From contig CM055107.1 of the NCBI GenBank assembly GCA_029204225.1, positions 26,318,572 to 26,382,571 on the forward strand: a DNA stretch of 64,000 bases, read 5' to 3'. The notes under the pieces are model-generated. The model was not told the origin of the DNA. It saw only the letters and a program-made list of their open reading frames with translations, and made no database searches. Position 1 is the first letter of the stretch. Each line of letters starts with the position of its first letter. Below are positions 24,841-36,288 of the stretch, piece after piece. The stretch is from Diphasiastrum complanatum (taxonomy: Eukaryota > Streptophyta > Lycopodiopsida > Lycopodiales > Lycopodiaceae). The translations under genes were made by a program, and so were the position numbers.

Positions 24841-25985
24841 CCAGTGTATAGGACCTGTGTTCACATTTAATTGGCTCATCCTAAACACGACATAAGCAAT
24901 GTCGGGGTGTGCGTGATACATCAACGATCCAATTAGCCTCCTATAAGGCGTGTGTTGCATGGCCTCCTTCTTTTCGTCGGTCTTCGGACCATCTTTGTCT
25001 GTCAGAATCGTTCTTGCAAGCATTGGGGTGTTGTCCCTTTGCAATCTGTACCTGCACTAATGAAGGTATAGCTTTCCTTCATCATAGTCATGGTCGATTT
25101 ACAAGCCTAGGTAGCATCTGGCTTGTCCTAGGTTTGTTATCTCGAAATGTTTTGAGGTGTTGCTCTTCACTTGCGCAATCAGTTCTTCGCTTTCGCATAG
25201 AATCAATGTGTTGTCCACGTAGACAGCAATGATTATGATATCCCCATCTATGACCTTTACATATACATTGTAATCGGCCATCAGTGGTTGAAATCCCAAG
25301 GATCGTAGAGCATGATCTTTCTTCTTGTACCACTACCATGTGGATTGCTTCAAACCGTAGATGCTCTTATGCATTTGGCAAGCGTAGGTGGCAAGTGATG
25401 TACAAATGTAACCGAGAGGTTGGTCGATGTAGACTTCTTCGTCTAATTCGCCATGTAAGGGTGTGGTTTTCTCATCCACTATGTGGATCCTGAGGTCATA
25501 AGCGGCTACATATGCAAACAGTAAATGTAGGGACGCATGCTTGACTACTGGAGAGAAGGTCTCAGTGTAATCGATACCGTACTTCTGAGAGAAACCCTCG
25601 CTACAAGTTTGGCCTTGATCTAGACACATTTTTGTTCGGTCCATACTTCAATTTGTATACCCATTTGCATTGCATAGTTTTTTGCTTATCTGGTACTGGT
25701 TGCAGCGTCCATACCTCATTCTTCTTCATGGATTCGATCTCCTCGTTCATGACTTGCACCCATTTGTCCATGTTTGGACTGTCGATGGCTTCCTCATAGG
25801 CTTACAGTAAACCGCTGGATCTGCAGAACTCTTTAGATGTTGAAGCCGAGCTGCCTGGCACGAATCTGGTTAGTGCTCTTCATTCTCTTGTTGATCTCCT
25901 GGGAGATTCTTCAGGTACTGCAATGTCTTTGTCTTTGTCTCTTCGGCTAGGTGAGGAACCATTGACTTTCCTAAGATTTCGTAGC
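24841..25985 (-). pseudogene. Copia RT fragment
   Basis: Minus-strand Ty1/copia RT in broken frames. In coding order: a linker with stops (25,985-25,650), YGIDYTETFSPVVKHASLHL and LDEEVYIDQPLGY with SIYGLKQSTW (25,644-25,333), IIIAVYVDNTLIL (25,299-25,099; catalytic YVDD is YVDN), FEITNLGQARCYLGL, and the thumb RRLIGSLMYHAHPDIAYVV (25,044-24,826). The strand beyond the thumb is lost where it meets the SET remnant. Confidence 0.85.
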
Positions 25986-26396
25986 TGACAAAATTATCAT
26001 TGGCCATTGTTCTGATTTCATCAAACTTTGTTGTCCCTTATGTTAGCCCAACATAGGAATTTATTGTGACATGTGTTGTGTAAGCCCACAAGTAATTCAG
26101 ATTAGGAAAACCTTACACTTAGACCTTTTACAATTTAAGTTTAATTACTACAAACAATCATTTGTAATGGTTCAACTTAGAAAGTCTAAGTTTAAGATCT
26201 AATTCCTAAGTTCAAGTTAAGTTTAATTCTAAGTTAGTGTAAGTGCACAAGTTAATTAGCTTTAAGTTTGGACTTAGTCCCATAAGCATGTTTAAGCTTA
26301 GGCCCACCACTCTTCCCATATATGGGAGTGGATTTGGGCCTCCAACATCACTTGTTTCCAAATATGTGTCTATATACATGTAGCACACTTCAAAAA
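25986..26396. other. Possible LTR remnant
   Basis: TGTTAGCCCAACATAGG at about 26,052 resembles an LTR start like that at 46,554, and the stretch is rich in repeated AAGTTTAAG/CTTAAACTT words. There is no coding signal and no second copy to fix its ends, so this is a weak call. Confidence 0.3.
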
Positions 26397-27116
26397 CTAT
26401 ACATTCTGCCAAGCCATGGATTCCAAGGCATTTTGTGCACTTGAAGATACATCAATAAAACTATTAAGTGCATACATAATGTTGCCAAAGACAACTTGCC
26501 TTGCTTGATCCATATGATTGAGCCTAGATGGCTCCATCTTGATACTCAAGGTTCTTCTTGGAGTCCTCGGGTCTTGAGCTTGCTCCTCTACTTGACTTGA
26601 CTCCAAACCATCAATGAATTGAATAAGGTGTTGATCCAAAGGTGCTTCTTCAAGTTTACAAATCTTCCACTCTTGAAAGATCACATTTTCACCATTGACA
26701 AGTTCTTTGGTTGAAAACAAGTAGATTTTACAATCTCTACTTGAAGAGCAAAACACTAACATTATTCCTATCATCGAAATAGGATAATCTTTGGTCCTTA
26801 CATTGGAATGATCATGCACAAAGCATGTGGACACAAAGATTTCCAAAGCAAATGATGTTTCATCTTTTATGACTCTATTCAAACTATTACAAAAATAATT
26901 ATCCAATGAAATTGCTTTATCAACAACAAATGTAGATTTCAAAGCATCCCATTTCATTGTCTTGTCATACAAAGTAATAAACACTATGAATCTTAAAGGT
27001 AAGAAACAAGTCACCTCATATCTACTACTACTTTCCAAAAAGTATTCAAAGATAGTAGACTCTCCAATGCTCACCACCCTTGCATATGTACACTTGAATG
27101 GACAATTTGCATGCAA
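26397..27116 (-). pseudogene. Copia integrase end and linker
   Basis: A 239-codon open minus-strand frame. Its middle reads STCFVHDHSNVRTKDYPISM and then GIMLVFCSSSRDCKIY. This aligns with the copia integrase C-terminal region seen at about 43,100-42,950 in the complete element (CTCFVHVPLETRKRDDPNLI, then GIMVGYASNKKAYRIY). The downstream part has NGENVIFQEW and a PRTPRRTLS linker, as in copia before RT. The amino-terminal third is divergent or rearranged. RT is absent. Confidence 0.7.
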
Positions 27117-27137
27117 TTTGATGACTCGGCCATTGAG

Positions 27138-27297
27138 GACCTAGCAATGAATCAACCAAATAATGATGGAGTAGGGCAAATTTGTCCTCCTTATATAGGC
27201 CTAAGACCATTATCGTGTATCAAACATTCTTCATCTATTATCGTGTATCCAAGTCTAGGACAATACCGAATCCTATATACAGGACATGGACATAACA
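27138..27297 (-). mobile_element. Chromovirus 3' LTR remnant (family of 0.3-0.7 kb)
   Basis: On the minus strand it starts TGTTATGTCCATGTCCTG at 27,297 after a CAAGGGGGAAAGAA polypurine tract. It shares two blocks with the LTR at 251-677 (CCTAGCAATGAATC... and GTATCCAAG(A/T)CTAGGA...). The middle is deleted relative to that copy. A long AT-rich stretch to the right (27,298-27,640) still shows VFHIS-like integrase C-terminal sequence on the minus strand. Confidence 0.6.
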
Positions 27298-28881
27298 TTC
27301 TTTCCCCCTTGATTTGAATCTATCCTCACAATAGGAAAGAAAATCAAAAACAGCTTTTTTAACTTTCAATATTAACCTAGAAAATCATTATCCTTAGTCT
27401 GACTTACATATCAAACAAGTACTCAGAGACAAAACTGTTTTTAAAAAAAACCTCTGCCTTGGAGTACAAACTCAGGTTTGAGAACTACACTAAGCAAATT
27501 TTCCATCTAAATGTCACTCTTTATAAGTTAGTAATAGCACCTTCATGTAGAACACTTATATGAAACACTGTGTGATGTATTACCTAACTCAAGAGATTAT
27601 TATTAAAGAAAACTAACAATTACAGTCTGAAATTATCCAAAATCTCTAGCAGACAAATCATAAAGGCTTCCAAGTACAAATATCCTTAGCATACACAATT
27701 CTAAGATATAATAATTCATTCAATTAGAACCTCTAGGAGATCCATTAAGATAAAAAATGGTTAGACTCAATTCTGAGTATCCTAGATACACCCTTGAGCT
27801 AAATGCCCCTGTTTCTAGCATCATATGCAAGATAATAACAACCGTTTATCTTAACAGATTTGGCTGTCTTCTATAATAACTGGAGATCTAATAATAAAAA
27901 AACTGTACTCAAGCATCTACAGACTATAATCTGTACCAGAATATGATCCACTTGATTAATTAAATTCTCCACAAATAAAACAACTTACCTGGTGAAAATG
28001 TTTGTGAGATCTAACTCAGATAATAGATGAAGAATTAATCGCCACATTTAAGAATCATCACTATACCTTATCATCCTCTGACAATAATTATTTAGATCCT
28101 TATGATTTGTCAATCATAATTATTTAGAGCCTTATGATTCGTCAATCATAACTCTTTGAAATCCAAACCCATAATCATTCAAGGGTACCGGAGTATATGT
28201 CCAATATAACTCAAGAAACAATAAGAATCATTCTAAAATCTTTTCCACCAGGACAATAATGGATTTTACGAGTATTCTCCAAACCGGATTCTTTAATAGA
28301 AGTGCAAGATATTCAAGTTCTATATGCCACAAGTAATTAAAGACAAAGCATACCAAAATGATAATGACAACCATCTTCAACAGATTACCATCTAGAATCA
28401 AATCTAGACACCCAGAGTCTTGTTGAATATCAGTTCAGCTATTATTCTTGAAATCATTATGATCTGCTATCCAATGAGCTCTTTGGGATCCAATCACTAA
28501 TGGAATGAGTCTATTCCTCAATTAAGGAATACTCAATACCAAGAATATCGTATATCCAATGCACATAATTTTAACTGATGAATCTTGATTGTTCACTCAT
28601 AGGTATTACTTGGTTTCTGTTGTTTTCTAGAGATATTAAAGGTGGAAGCATGGAGGGATCATTTACATTCTATTTTGCTCTTCATGTTGGTTTTTCATCT
28701 TGATATGTAAAATAGAAGTACGAAATAGTGAAGTATCCAATTTGGACACTACCTTTTATATCAATTATGAAGTATTTCCATTTCATATTTATGATCCTCA
28801 AAGTAAAAGACTTATTTATAAATCATAGATCACATCTTGGATTATTTTCTAAATCTATGCTAAGACTAGTTGAAGAGAGAG
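27298..28881. other. Decayed chromovirus interior and AT-rich DNA
   Basis: From 27,298 to about 27,640 the minus strand retains traces of the integrase C-terminal domain (SHSVFHISVLHEGAI around 27,590-27,540). Beyond that the sequence has stops in all frames. A near-duplicate (ATAATTATTTAGA(T/G)CCTTATGATT, GTCAATCATAA) lies at about 28,083-28,150. I can assign nothing else. Confidence 0.4.
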
Positions 28882-29300
28882 TGTGAAAATTGTCAACTAG
28901 TTTTTTAGCTTTCTAGTTAGTTTGTCAATTTGAGCCTATATGAGGCCAAATTAGCAGATAAACTTCACATGGGTTTCTCACAAGTGTGAAATTAGTCAAC
29001 ATAACCAATTTTTAAGTTGCTTCCAAATTCACTTAGTCACTTAGTCATGCAAAAGTTCTTTTTTAGCTTTACTTGCAATTTGGCCATTATGACTAGTTTA
29101 GGGCAAGTTTTGGATAAGATTGGCCAAATGAATCACTTTCAGCTATAAATAACAAGTAGGTTGTGGAGAATGTAGAACCTAAGTGGCATTCCACTTTTGG
29201 AAGGTTTGGAGTGAATACTATCTCATTGATTTTTGTTCTCTTCTACTTATGAGTAGAATACTTGTTGTAAGCTTGATCTATCTCTATTAGAGAGTGGTAA
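28882..29300 (+). mobile_element. LTR-like sequence
   Basis: It begins TGTGAAAATTGTCAACTAG, as does the minus-strand solo LTR ending at 59,579 (TGTGAAAATTGTCAACATTT), and both then have a 'GAG/GGCC..AATT' block. After about 120 bases the two differ. The right end is not determined and no primer site is visible. Confidence 0.4.
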
Positions 29301-30138
29301 TAAATGATCTCTTCCTATTGTATGGCCTGTTAACAGTGAATTGGAATGTGTGCAAATTGTCAAGATATCGTGAAACTAGCTACATTGTCTTGCAATATCT
29401 TGTTGTCAGAATTGTACTAGCATTCTTGGCTGGTTTTGCTGCTGGAAATGAAGCTATTGGAGGCTCATTAGATCATTCATGATCAAGTCATTAAGTTTTG
29501 ATAATATCTTATGGCAAGATGGAGATGGAGGCTCATTCATTGATTTTCATGGTGGAAACATATCAAGAACGGACAAAAATGGAGGAAACATGCAAGCATT
29601 TGTTGGGAAAACTTTTGAATGAAGTCCCAACCAACAAGAGAAAGACAATGAAGACTATGAAGAACAGTGATAACTATGTCTAATAGGATCGTAAATTACT
29701 TAGAGAATGGAGATTACGAGCTGTTCTTTTGTGTTGAATAAGATTCTCAGTGTAGGAGTCTTAGACTGTCGTGAAAGAAAAATTGTAGAAATGATTAGGC
29801 ATATGAGACAACCATGCAATCCTCTAATACTGATAACCTGATTATAAAGAGAATGTAGAAATAATTTAGGCATCAGAGACAGTCATACATTTCTCTTTAT
29901 GTTGATGCTTGCGTAAGAGGAGTGAGAATTAATTTCATTCAACAAGAATACAAAAGGATGTAGAACAGTAGTGAATTTGTATAATAAAGTCATAGTAACA
30001 ATGATCAGACCACAATACAATCACACTGATAAGCACGTGATCCTACTCACAGATTCAAAGCAATTGTTAAAGTTATGAATATCTCTCTCTCTATATAATC
30101 ACTAACTCTGAGGAGTCAACTACTGAAAGAGCCGTTCT
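29301..30138. other. Spacer with short direct repeats
   Basis: Two unassigned open stretches lie at 29,294-29,482 and 29,498-29,683. A pair of ~45-bp repeats (GTAGAAAT..TTAGGCAT..GAGACA..CAT) occurs at about 29,786-29,826 and 29,856-29,900. No family is recognised. Confidence 0.35.
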
Positions 30139-30480
30139 CACTACGACATTCTGGAGAATTTTTGACCCTATTACCGAGGCTTTTAAGAAGAATTTGTTTT
30201 TGAAAGAACACCGCATACCTCGGTAAAAACCCTGATGTATACCTCAGAACGAGATCCTCGAAAAATTGCCTCAGTAATTGAGGCTTATTCACCTCATTTT
30301 TGTGTTGTTTATAGCACGCGTATACCGAGAGATACACCAAGGCCCCTCGGTATATCCCTCTCAACAAGCTATTGGTGACCCTCTCTATTCCGAGGATTAT
30401 ACCAAGGGATATCCCTTGGTATATCTCTATTAAAAGTTTACCCTGTTTCGAGGGTTTAAATTTTGTTTTTTTTTTAGGGC
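30139..30480. mobile_element. CACTA (En/Spm-type) transposon end
   Basis: The end CACTACGACATTCTGGAG at 30,139 is followed by 300 bp dense in a TACC(G/T)(A/C)GG / CCTCGGTA word in both orientations: about 30,172, 30,215, 30,240, 30,328, 30,346, 30,395 and 30,410-30,420. A palindrome-like ATACCAAGGGATATCCCTTG lies at 30,400-30,422. A CACTA terminus followed by clustered short subterminal repeats is the hallmark of CACTA elements, where the repeats bind the transposon DNA-binding protein. A transposon gene lies just inside. The opposite end was not found and may have been lost at the LTR insertion near 33.5 kb. Confidence 0.75.
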
Positions 30481-30719
30481 AAAACGGAACCAGCTTACTA
30501 GCTCCATTCTACCCTAAAAATGGACTCCATCCGACCCCAGGAGTCTTTTGCACCACTTCTTATGAAGTTGGTTAGCAAAATCATTTGTTCATTCATTATT
30601 AAAAAATTTGCAAAATTTATTTGAGTTACATTATAAACACTTAAAAATTGATGAAGGAAACTTAAATTCAACAAATATACATAAATGTTCCAAGTACAGA
30701 GATATGTTACAAATTGGAT

Positions 30720-31360
30720 TATTGAAATATACCTAATTATAATTAGATCCAGCTGAGTCATCCTCGTCCTGGCCATTGACGTCACAATTGGACTCGTGTG
30801 ACTACGATGCATGGGATTGAGACTATGATACCTACATCCAATGAATATAATTTAGTTATCTGAGAAATGTGATGAGAGTGAAAGTTAGACCACATGAATT
30901 TAGTGAAGTTAAAGTATATCTTGTAGCCATATATACCTCAGATCTTGAATATCCATCTGAATCAATGCACAAGGAAGACTTGAAGTTTGTGAAGAAAGGA
31001 TTTCCTGAAATTTCAGATCGTGTCAAACAACAACGGGAGGCTGCTAAGAAGCTACAAGAGACTTCAGAGACCTTCACACCTTGGGAGTGGTGGCCAAGGT
31101 TCTCCCATGGACATCATTACAACCCTGTCAAATGGCTCCATTCTATCTTAAAACTAAACTACATGCAAATAAAGAGCCATGTAGAGGACTTAACTTAAAC
31201 AAATTATATATATTGATACATAAATATTTGAATTACAAATATATATCAGAATGAAATGCCTAATTACTAGATCCAGCTGAATCGTCCCTGTCCTGGCCAT
31301 GGTCATCAGACTCATGTGATTGCGATGCATGGGACTAGGACTGCGATACCTAAGTGCAAC
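30720..31360 (-). repeat. Duplicated last exon with inverted segment between
   Basis: Two copies of a short Ser/Asp-rich exon (SQSHESDD...GQD.DDSAGS then N and stop) lie in the same orientation at about 30,835-30,725 and about 31,345-31,258. Between them, at about 30,880-31,198, a block on the opposite strand encodes SMHKEDLKFVKKGF and DRVKQQREAAKKLQETSETF. This is homologous to the minus-strand exon end at about 31,830-31,680. So the 3' part of the CACTA gene has been copied and one copy inverted. Confidence 0.65.
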
Positions 31361-33063
31361 AAAGATGTGTAAATTTTGTAAGTGATGTTGTTAGAGTGTC
31401 CGACCGAATGAATGTGGTGAAGTCAAAATATATGTTGAAACCATAATACATACCTTAGAATATCCATCCCAGTCAATTCTCATTCCTTGTCTCTCCAATA
31501 ATTCGAGTAATGATTGCAAGTTGTTGGAATATGCATACTTGTACTCCTCTTTTGTGAGAGACTACTTTACGACATATTTCTCCATGAACCGACAAATCAG
31601 TGATTATAATTCAATTTAAACAAATCCACAAATAAAATATGAATTATGACCAAAACAAGTTTAACTTATGGGTGGAGAGACTTACGAAATGGGCATGAAA
31701 AGAACCTTGGCCACCGTTGCCCAGGTGAGAGGGCCATGCCGTCTCCATTCGCTTCTTAGCTACTTCTTTTTGTTGCTGGAAACATCTGGATCTTCTCAAA
31801 ATTCTTTCTTTGTAAACTTCCAATCGTCCTTGTGCACGTTGTATGGCCTAGATTTGCCAGCTCTCACCGCATCTCGGATTTCTGATTTGCGATGGCTCAT
31901 CACGCTTCCCATGTGTCGTCCCATCCATATTCGGTCAAATTCTAGATCAGGGGAAGGGACTGGAAATTCTCTATACAACTGGTCAATGATATAATTTTTT
32001 TCCTCATCACTTTCTTTGCACCAGTCCTTGAAAATGTCCCTATTGAAGACCACATGTGTGAGCTGCCTCATGCGAGTGATGACGCGACCACCGCGGTCAT
32101 CCTCCACTATGCGCTTCTTCGCATTTATGTCATAGGATGGCAAGACATCAGTTGACGGAGAGGTGGCAAAGGGAGTGTCAAGAGGAGTGGGGGAGTTGAC
32201 TACAACGGGAATGATTTGGGGAGGAGTTTGAAGACAATCACGAGAAGAGTGAGGAGGGGTATTAAGAGGAGAAGCTTGGGGAGGAATTTGAGCGAGAGTG
32301 TAACCAACATGGGTTTGAATGGGAGAAAAAATGGGTGGAGTGGCTTGGCAAGAGGGATCATAGTGCCATGGAGACCCCATAGGGGACGTGGGTCCCGAAG
32401 AAGGAAAAATGTGAAAAACTCCACAGTGAAACATGACCCCACGACATATAGCCGAGAGGAAATGACTCAGTGGTAGTGGGTCTAGAGGGAGGGAAAATGT
32501 GAGTGGTAAAAGTGGGCATGCCGGGAATCTGAGGTGTGACAGATGTAGGAGTTGCAGTATCGTGTGACGTATGTGCTGCCTTCTGGGTCAGTGTATCTAG
32601 AAATAGGGACTCCCCATGACAACATGCGCTACACGGACATGTCATCACCACATCCTCCACAACAGGAGACACCGTGGTGGCTCATCCTCCTCTCCAGAGA
32701 GTGTCGAGAGGAAGCACTGGTTGTAGTGACAAGGGTGGGAGTGCAACCCTCGTTGAAGTGACTCTCATGGGAAGGGGAAACATGTGACTGGTCTACACGA
32801 GGAGTGGACTGAATCTCCTTGGTCGATGATGTGTACTCAACCAATCGAGATGAGCTATGAGCCTTGTGTCGAGCCCTCAAGTGTTGTAAGACCCTATCCT
32901 GCTGGGAGGAAGGCAGCTGATCAAGGTAGCTATTGAACTCACTCTCGCTCATAGAGAAAAAGCAGGATGACCCACGATTATGGCCTGACCTCTGATTAAG
33001 GGATCCAATATGTGACATAATAGGTGCAACAGAATAGGAGGGATAAATATTGTAGACAACCAA
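31256..33063 (-). pseudogene. CACTA-associated transposon gene (Transposase_24-like)
   Basis: Starts at 33,063 with a Ser/Pro/Gln-rich amino end containing SESEFNSYLDQLPSSQQDRV (33,063-32,640). A Pro/Thr-rich region follows in shifted frames (32,670-32,200). The main domain at about 32,100-31,690 includes RMRQLTHVVFNRDIF, LYREFPVPSPDLEFDRIWMG, SEIRDAVRAGKSRPYNVHKD and QQKEVAKKRMETAWPSHLG before a GTAAGT donor. A later exon (EEYKYAYSNNLQSLLELLER, 31,570-31,460) and the short terminal exon follow. Layout and QQ(R/K)E block match the gene at 20.7-22.3 kb. Frameshifts near 32,640, 32,430 and 31,800 and a stop in the later exon mark it as decayed. Transposase_24 membership is inferred. Confidence 0.65.
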
Positions 33064-33098
33064 TGGGAGTCTTAAAAATTAGTAAGAAAAAAACATCA

Positions 33099-33214
<116 letters not shown>

Positions 33215-33568
33215 CCTTGGGCTTCAAAAAATAGAGTATTGTGAAATGGATGCCAAAACTTTTATGTATACTGCCTCATAACTACAACGTCAATACCAAC
33301 ACATATGTATTGTCAATTCACGACCATTTCAAGTTCAAACAACAATGATGATCCAACTGCATGGTTGGAGTACTGTTGGCAAGGGGAGTACCGTGATCCA
33401 TGTCGTACTATACCAACAGGGTTAATATAGATTTTATAGTAAATAATGTCATTCCCACAGAGGACAACGTTAGAAAGTTATGTTTTTGGTACAATTATGG
33501 CAAGTGGGTCCGAGTGTTATTATGGTTGTCGACAAACATTAAAAAGTAACCAATGGTAACCTAAAGTA

Positions 33569-33581
33569 GGCTCTAATACCA
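33569..33581 (-). promoter_or_regulatory. Primer binding site, tRNA-Met type
   Basis: On the minus strand TGGTATTAGAGCC directly follows the LTR end CA at 33,582. It is one mismatch from the initiator tRNA-Met complement. It fixes the LTR orientation and marks the interior side. Only about 350 bp of possible leader remain before the (CT)n tract. Confidence 0.85.
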
Positions 33582-34406
33582 TGTTGAATTTCACACGTGT
33601 GGATTGTCCACTACATGTACTTGTGATCTCCTACGGTGTGTAGATGCACCAAGATCAAGAATAGATTGAAATTCAAGATCAATCTTAGATCCTATGGCAA
33701 AAACACACTACTACATGCATTCAATCACTTCCAACTCTCACTCACACGTGTGGGAAGTGTTCAAAAAATATTCTAAGTAAAAACAAGCTGCTCCCCTCAA
33801 GTAGAGAGAGAAAAACTATCATGAGCTCTCGGTAGAAAGAGAAAGCTAGAAAATCACTTACACTCAAAATCCACTCAATGTCAAAATCAATTAGATCCAA
33901 ATGAGAATTACAATGATACTAGTAGATCCATGAGCTACCACTATGCTTAACTATGATTGGACCACACTTTGCCACCTCTTAATCCTATTGGACCATTGAT
34001 CCATGCACCTCTAAATTCTATTGGACCATTTTCAAGCAAACCTCAAATTCTATTGGACCACTCATGGTTCCACCTCTAAATCCTATTGGACCTCTTAAAC
34101 TTCATCAAACAAATTCATTACACTTGTCTACACTCTAATTGGCACAAGTTTGGCCTCCTACTCTATTTTGGCTGAATAGTGGCATTACAAGTGGAAATGG
34201 ATAATTTGCCATCTATGCCAAATTTGGTCCTATCAATATCCTACACCTAGATGCTTGACTATGAAATTCTATGAGACCCCTATATCAAACATTTTGATTT
34301 ACTTTACAATTCTCCACACGTGGGAACATCCTCCACACATGTGAGATTCACTTACAAACTTCTATCATAAAAAAATACCAAGCTAGATTTTTGCCAATTT
34401 CTCACA
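33582..34406 (-). mobile_element. 5' LTR (825 bp) of a truncated element
   Basis: On the minus strand it starts TGTGAGAAATTGG at 34,406 and ends AAATTCAACA at 33,582, followed by the primer site. It is about 680 bp homologous in opposite orientation to 23,131-23,825. It contains repeated TCTATTGGACCA units (34,015-34,100) and two exact CACACGTGTG palindromes (33,592 and 33,743). No coding interior or second LTR is found, so only the 5' end of the element remains. Confidence 0.85.
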
Positions 34407-35400
34407 CTTATGTTTGGGATGGGTAATGTTAATAAATTTAGAACAACAATCTGGCCTCTATCGAATCAAATGAAGTGCGTTCTACAGATGAGATGTTATC
34501 AGAGTAGTACAGCAGTACTACACTCTGGCTGATTAAGGTGTTGACAGAGAATCGAGAATTGTTCGATGTATTCGCAAATGTGCTGACAATTAATTAATCG
34601 CGTTCGCGAACTATTTGTTTCTAGACAGAAGTCCTCAACAACTAAAGCCCAACTCAATGTTTAAAGAACACAAAGAGTTTTAGAACACGTTAGAAACATA
34701 TGTCAATGCCAATCAGGAAAACAGATCAGAGACTTAATTCTTCAGACAGGGACTGTCATCTCATATGTATACATACAGCTTTATTCAATGATTGTGCTAG
34801 ACTGTACCAAAGATAGTCGTTATTCGAGTGGCGAAAAGAAAGTATTTGCGACAAACGAATAAGATGGTTTAAAGACAGTTCTTTAGAGCATGCTTTACGT
34901 AAACACAAAAAACGACTGTAATGCACTAGAGCGACTGTCTGATCAGAGAGTAATTCATGAAATGCGTTAGAGATTGTTAGCAGACTCAAGATCACTCACA
35001 CTCAGCAGTGCGGAGAACAGAGACAAGAGAGAAGAACTCACAGAACTCTATTCACTTCTTCAATCCCTTACATAAGCATAAACTCTTGTCTAGTTAACAA
35101 TAAGACTAAAAATACGTTCAACTATCCCATAGGAGGTATACTTAATTATGAGTTAAAGTTACTCTAGTTTATCATGTCTTTTCGTATCTAGCCGTTTCAT
35201 ATGGAACGACCTAGTAAAGGTTATCCAAGACAATGTCTTTTCCTTTTAAAGGTCTTGCCCTTAATTACAAGGCAAGTACTTAGGTGATATATTCCCGAAA
35301 AATGACTTAGGCCTCTTCATGATTTATACTTAATCGGCTCATATCTTCATTTTTGAGTATATCATGCCATATTTATGTTGATATTCAATATTTAACATTT
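34407..35400. other. Probable gypsy LTR region
   Basis: Non-coding sequence between the 825-bp LTR and the minus-strand gypsy remnant. Frequent TTCG/CGAA words and a transcript-like stretch with the GGAGAACAGAGACAAGAGAG purine tract (about 35,012) suggest the 3' LTR of the adjoining gypsy element. I could not find both ends. Confidence 0.35.
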
Positions 35401-36230
35401 TTGTGGCATCACATATCCGCTTCCTCAAATGTGAAACGTCCTCGTGAACATATCATCTTCATTTTGAGGATTATTCGAGGAACATTCTTGTTCGTCAGAT
35501 TTTCGTTGAAGCGAAAAGATATTTCTTCGTGTATTTCATCCTTTAGATATTTCTTCATCTTAGAGAATATGTGTCTTGCTGTTTTTTTAATTGAATAGGT
35601 TGTTTTGAGTTGATCTTTGAATTGCTGATGAAAACTGGAATCAAACTTCAAAACATCTTTAAGCTTCAAAAATTCAGCATCCCATAGAAACATCACCACG
35701 ACAAAGACACGAATGAATATTCATGAATGATTCAGTTTTTCATATAACTTCTGAGCAAGCTCCAAGTTCTGTTGAGCTTTGATCAAGAGCAAATCTTCTT
35801 TTAATTTTGTATAGCGGCCAACTGGTAAGTTGTCAAATTCTTCTAACTTAACCGGGAGTAATGTTTCATCGAACAGCTCTTGGGTTAACTTGGTAATGTC
35901 TTCGCAGCAAAGGTACCAAATTGCCAAAATGTATATGTACAGACTTGCTTATAACGGAATGACTTCCTTTGATCTTGCAAATTATGGCGAATCTCCGCAA
36001 AATATTCTGCAAGGTTTCGCTCCCAATCCACATAAAGACAGAATAATTCCGGATAAGCCATATTTATATTTATCAACAAACCTGCATCGTCGAATGCACC
36101 TAAATTCGCAACAGCTTGTGGCTTGTACAACTGAAACTGCGACTTTCGCTTCCAAACATGTCACTTATTATCTTCGTTCTGCAAAAATTGAAATTCTTTC
36201 ATACGAATATATTCGAGAGCATACATAGCC
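35400..36230 (-). pseudogene. Unassigned reading frame of the gypsy element
   Basis: A run of minus-strand frames: 36,130-35,885 (AYPELFCLYVDWERNLAEYF), 35,927-35,721 (LPVGRYTKLKEDLLLIKAQQ) and 35,699-35,409 (KFDSSFHQQFKDQLKTTYSI). They are rich in Lys, Glu and Leu and helix-like. They occupy the place where RT end, RNase H and integrase should be, so pol has been deleted and this may be an extra reading frame from beyond pol, as in some Tat/Athila elements. No known domain is recognised. Confidence 0.4.
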
Positions 36231-36288
36231 GAAGAGCCTATGTATAACTCTGCCGATCCGAAAGGTACGACCTGGAATTTACCCTGGA

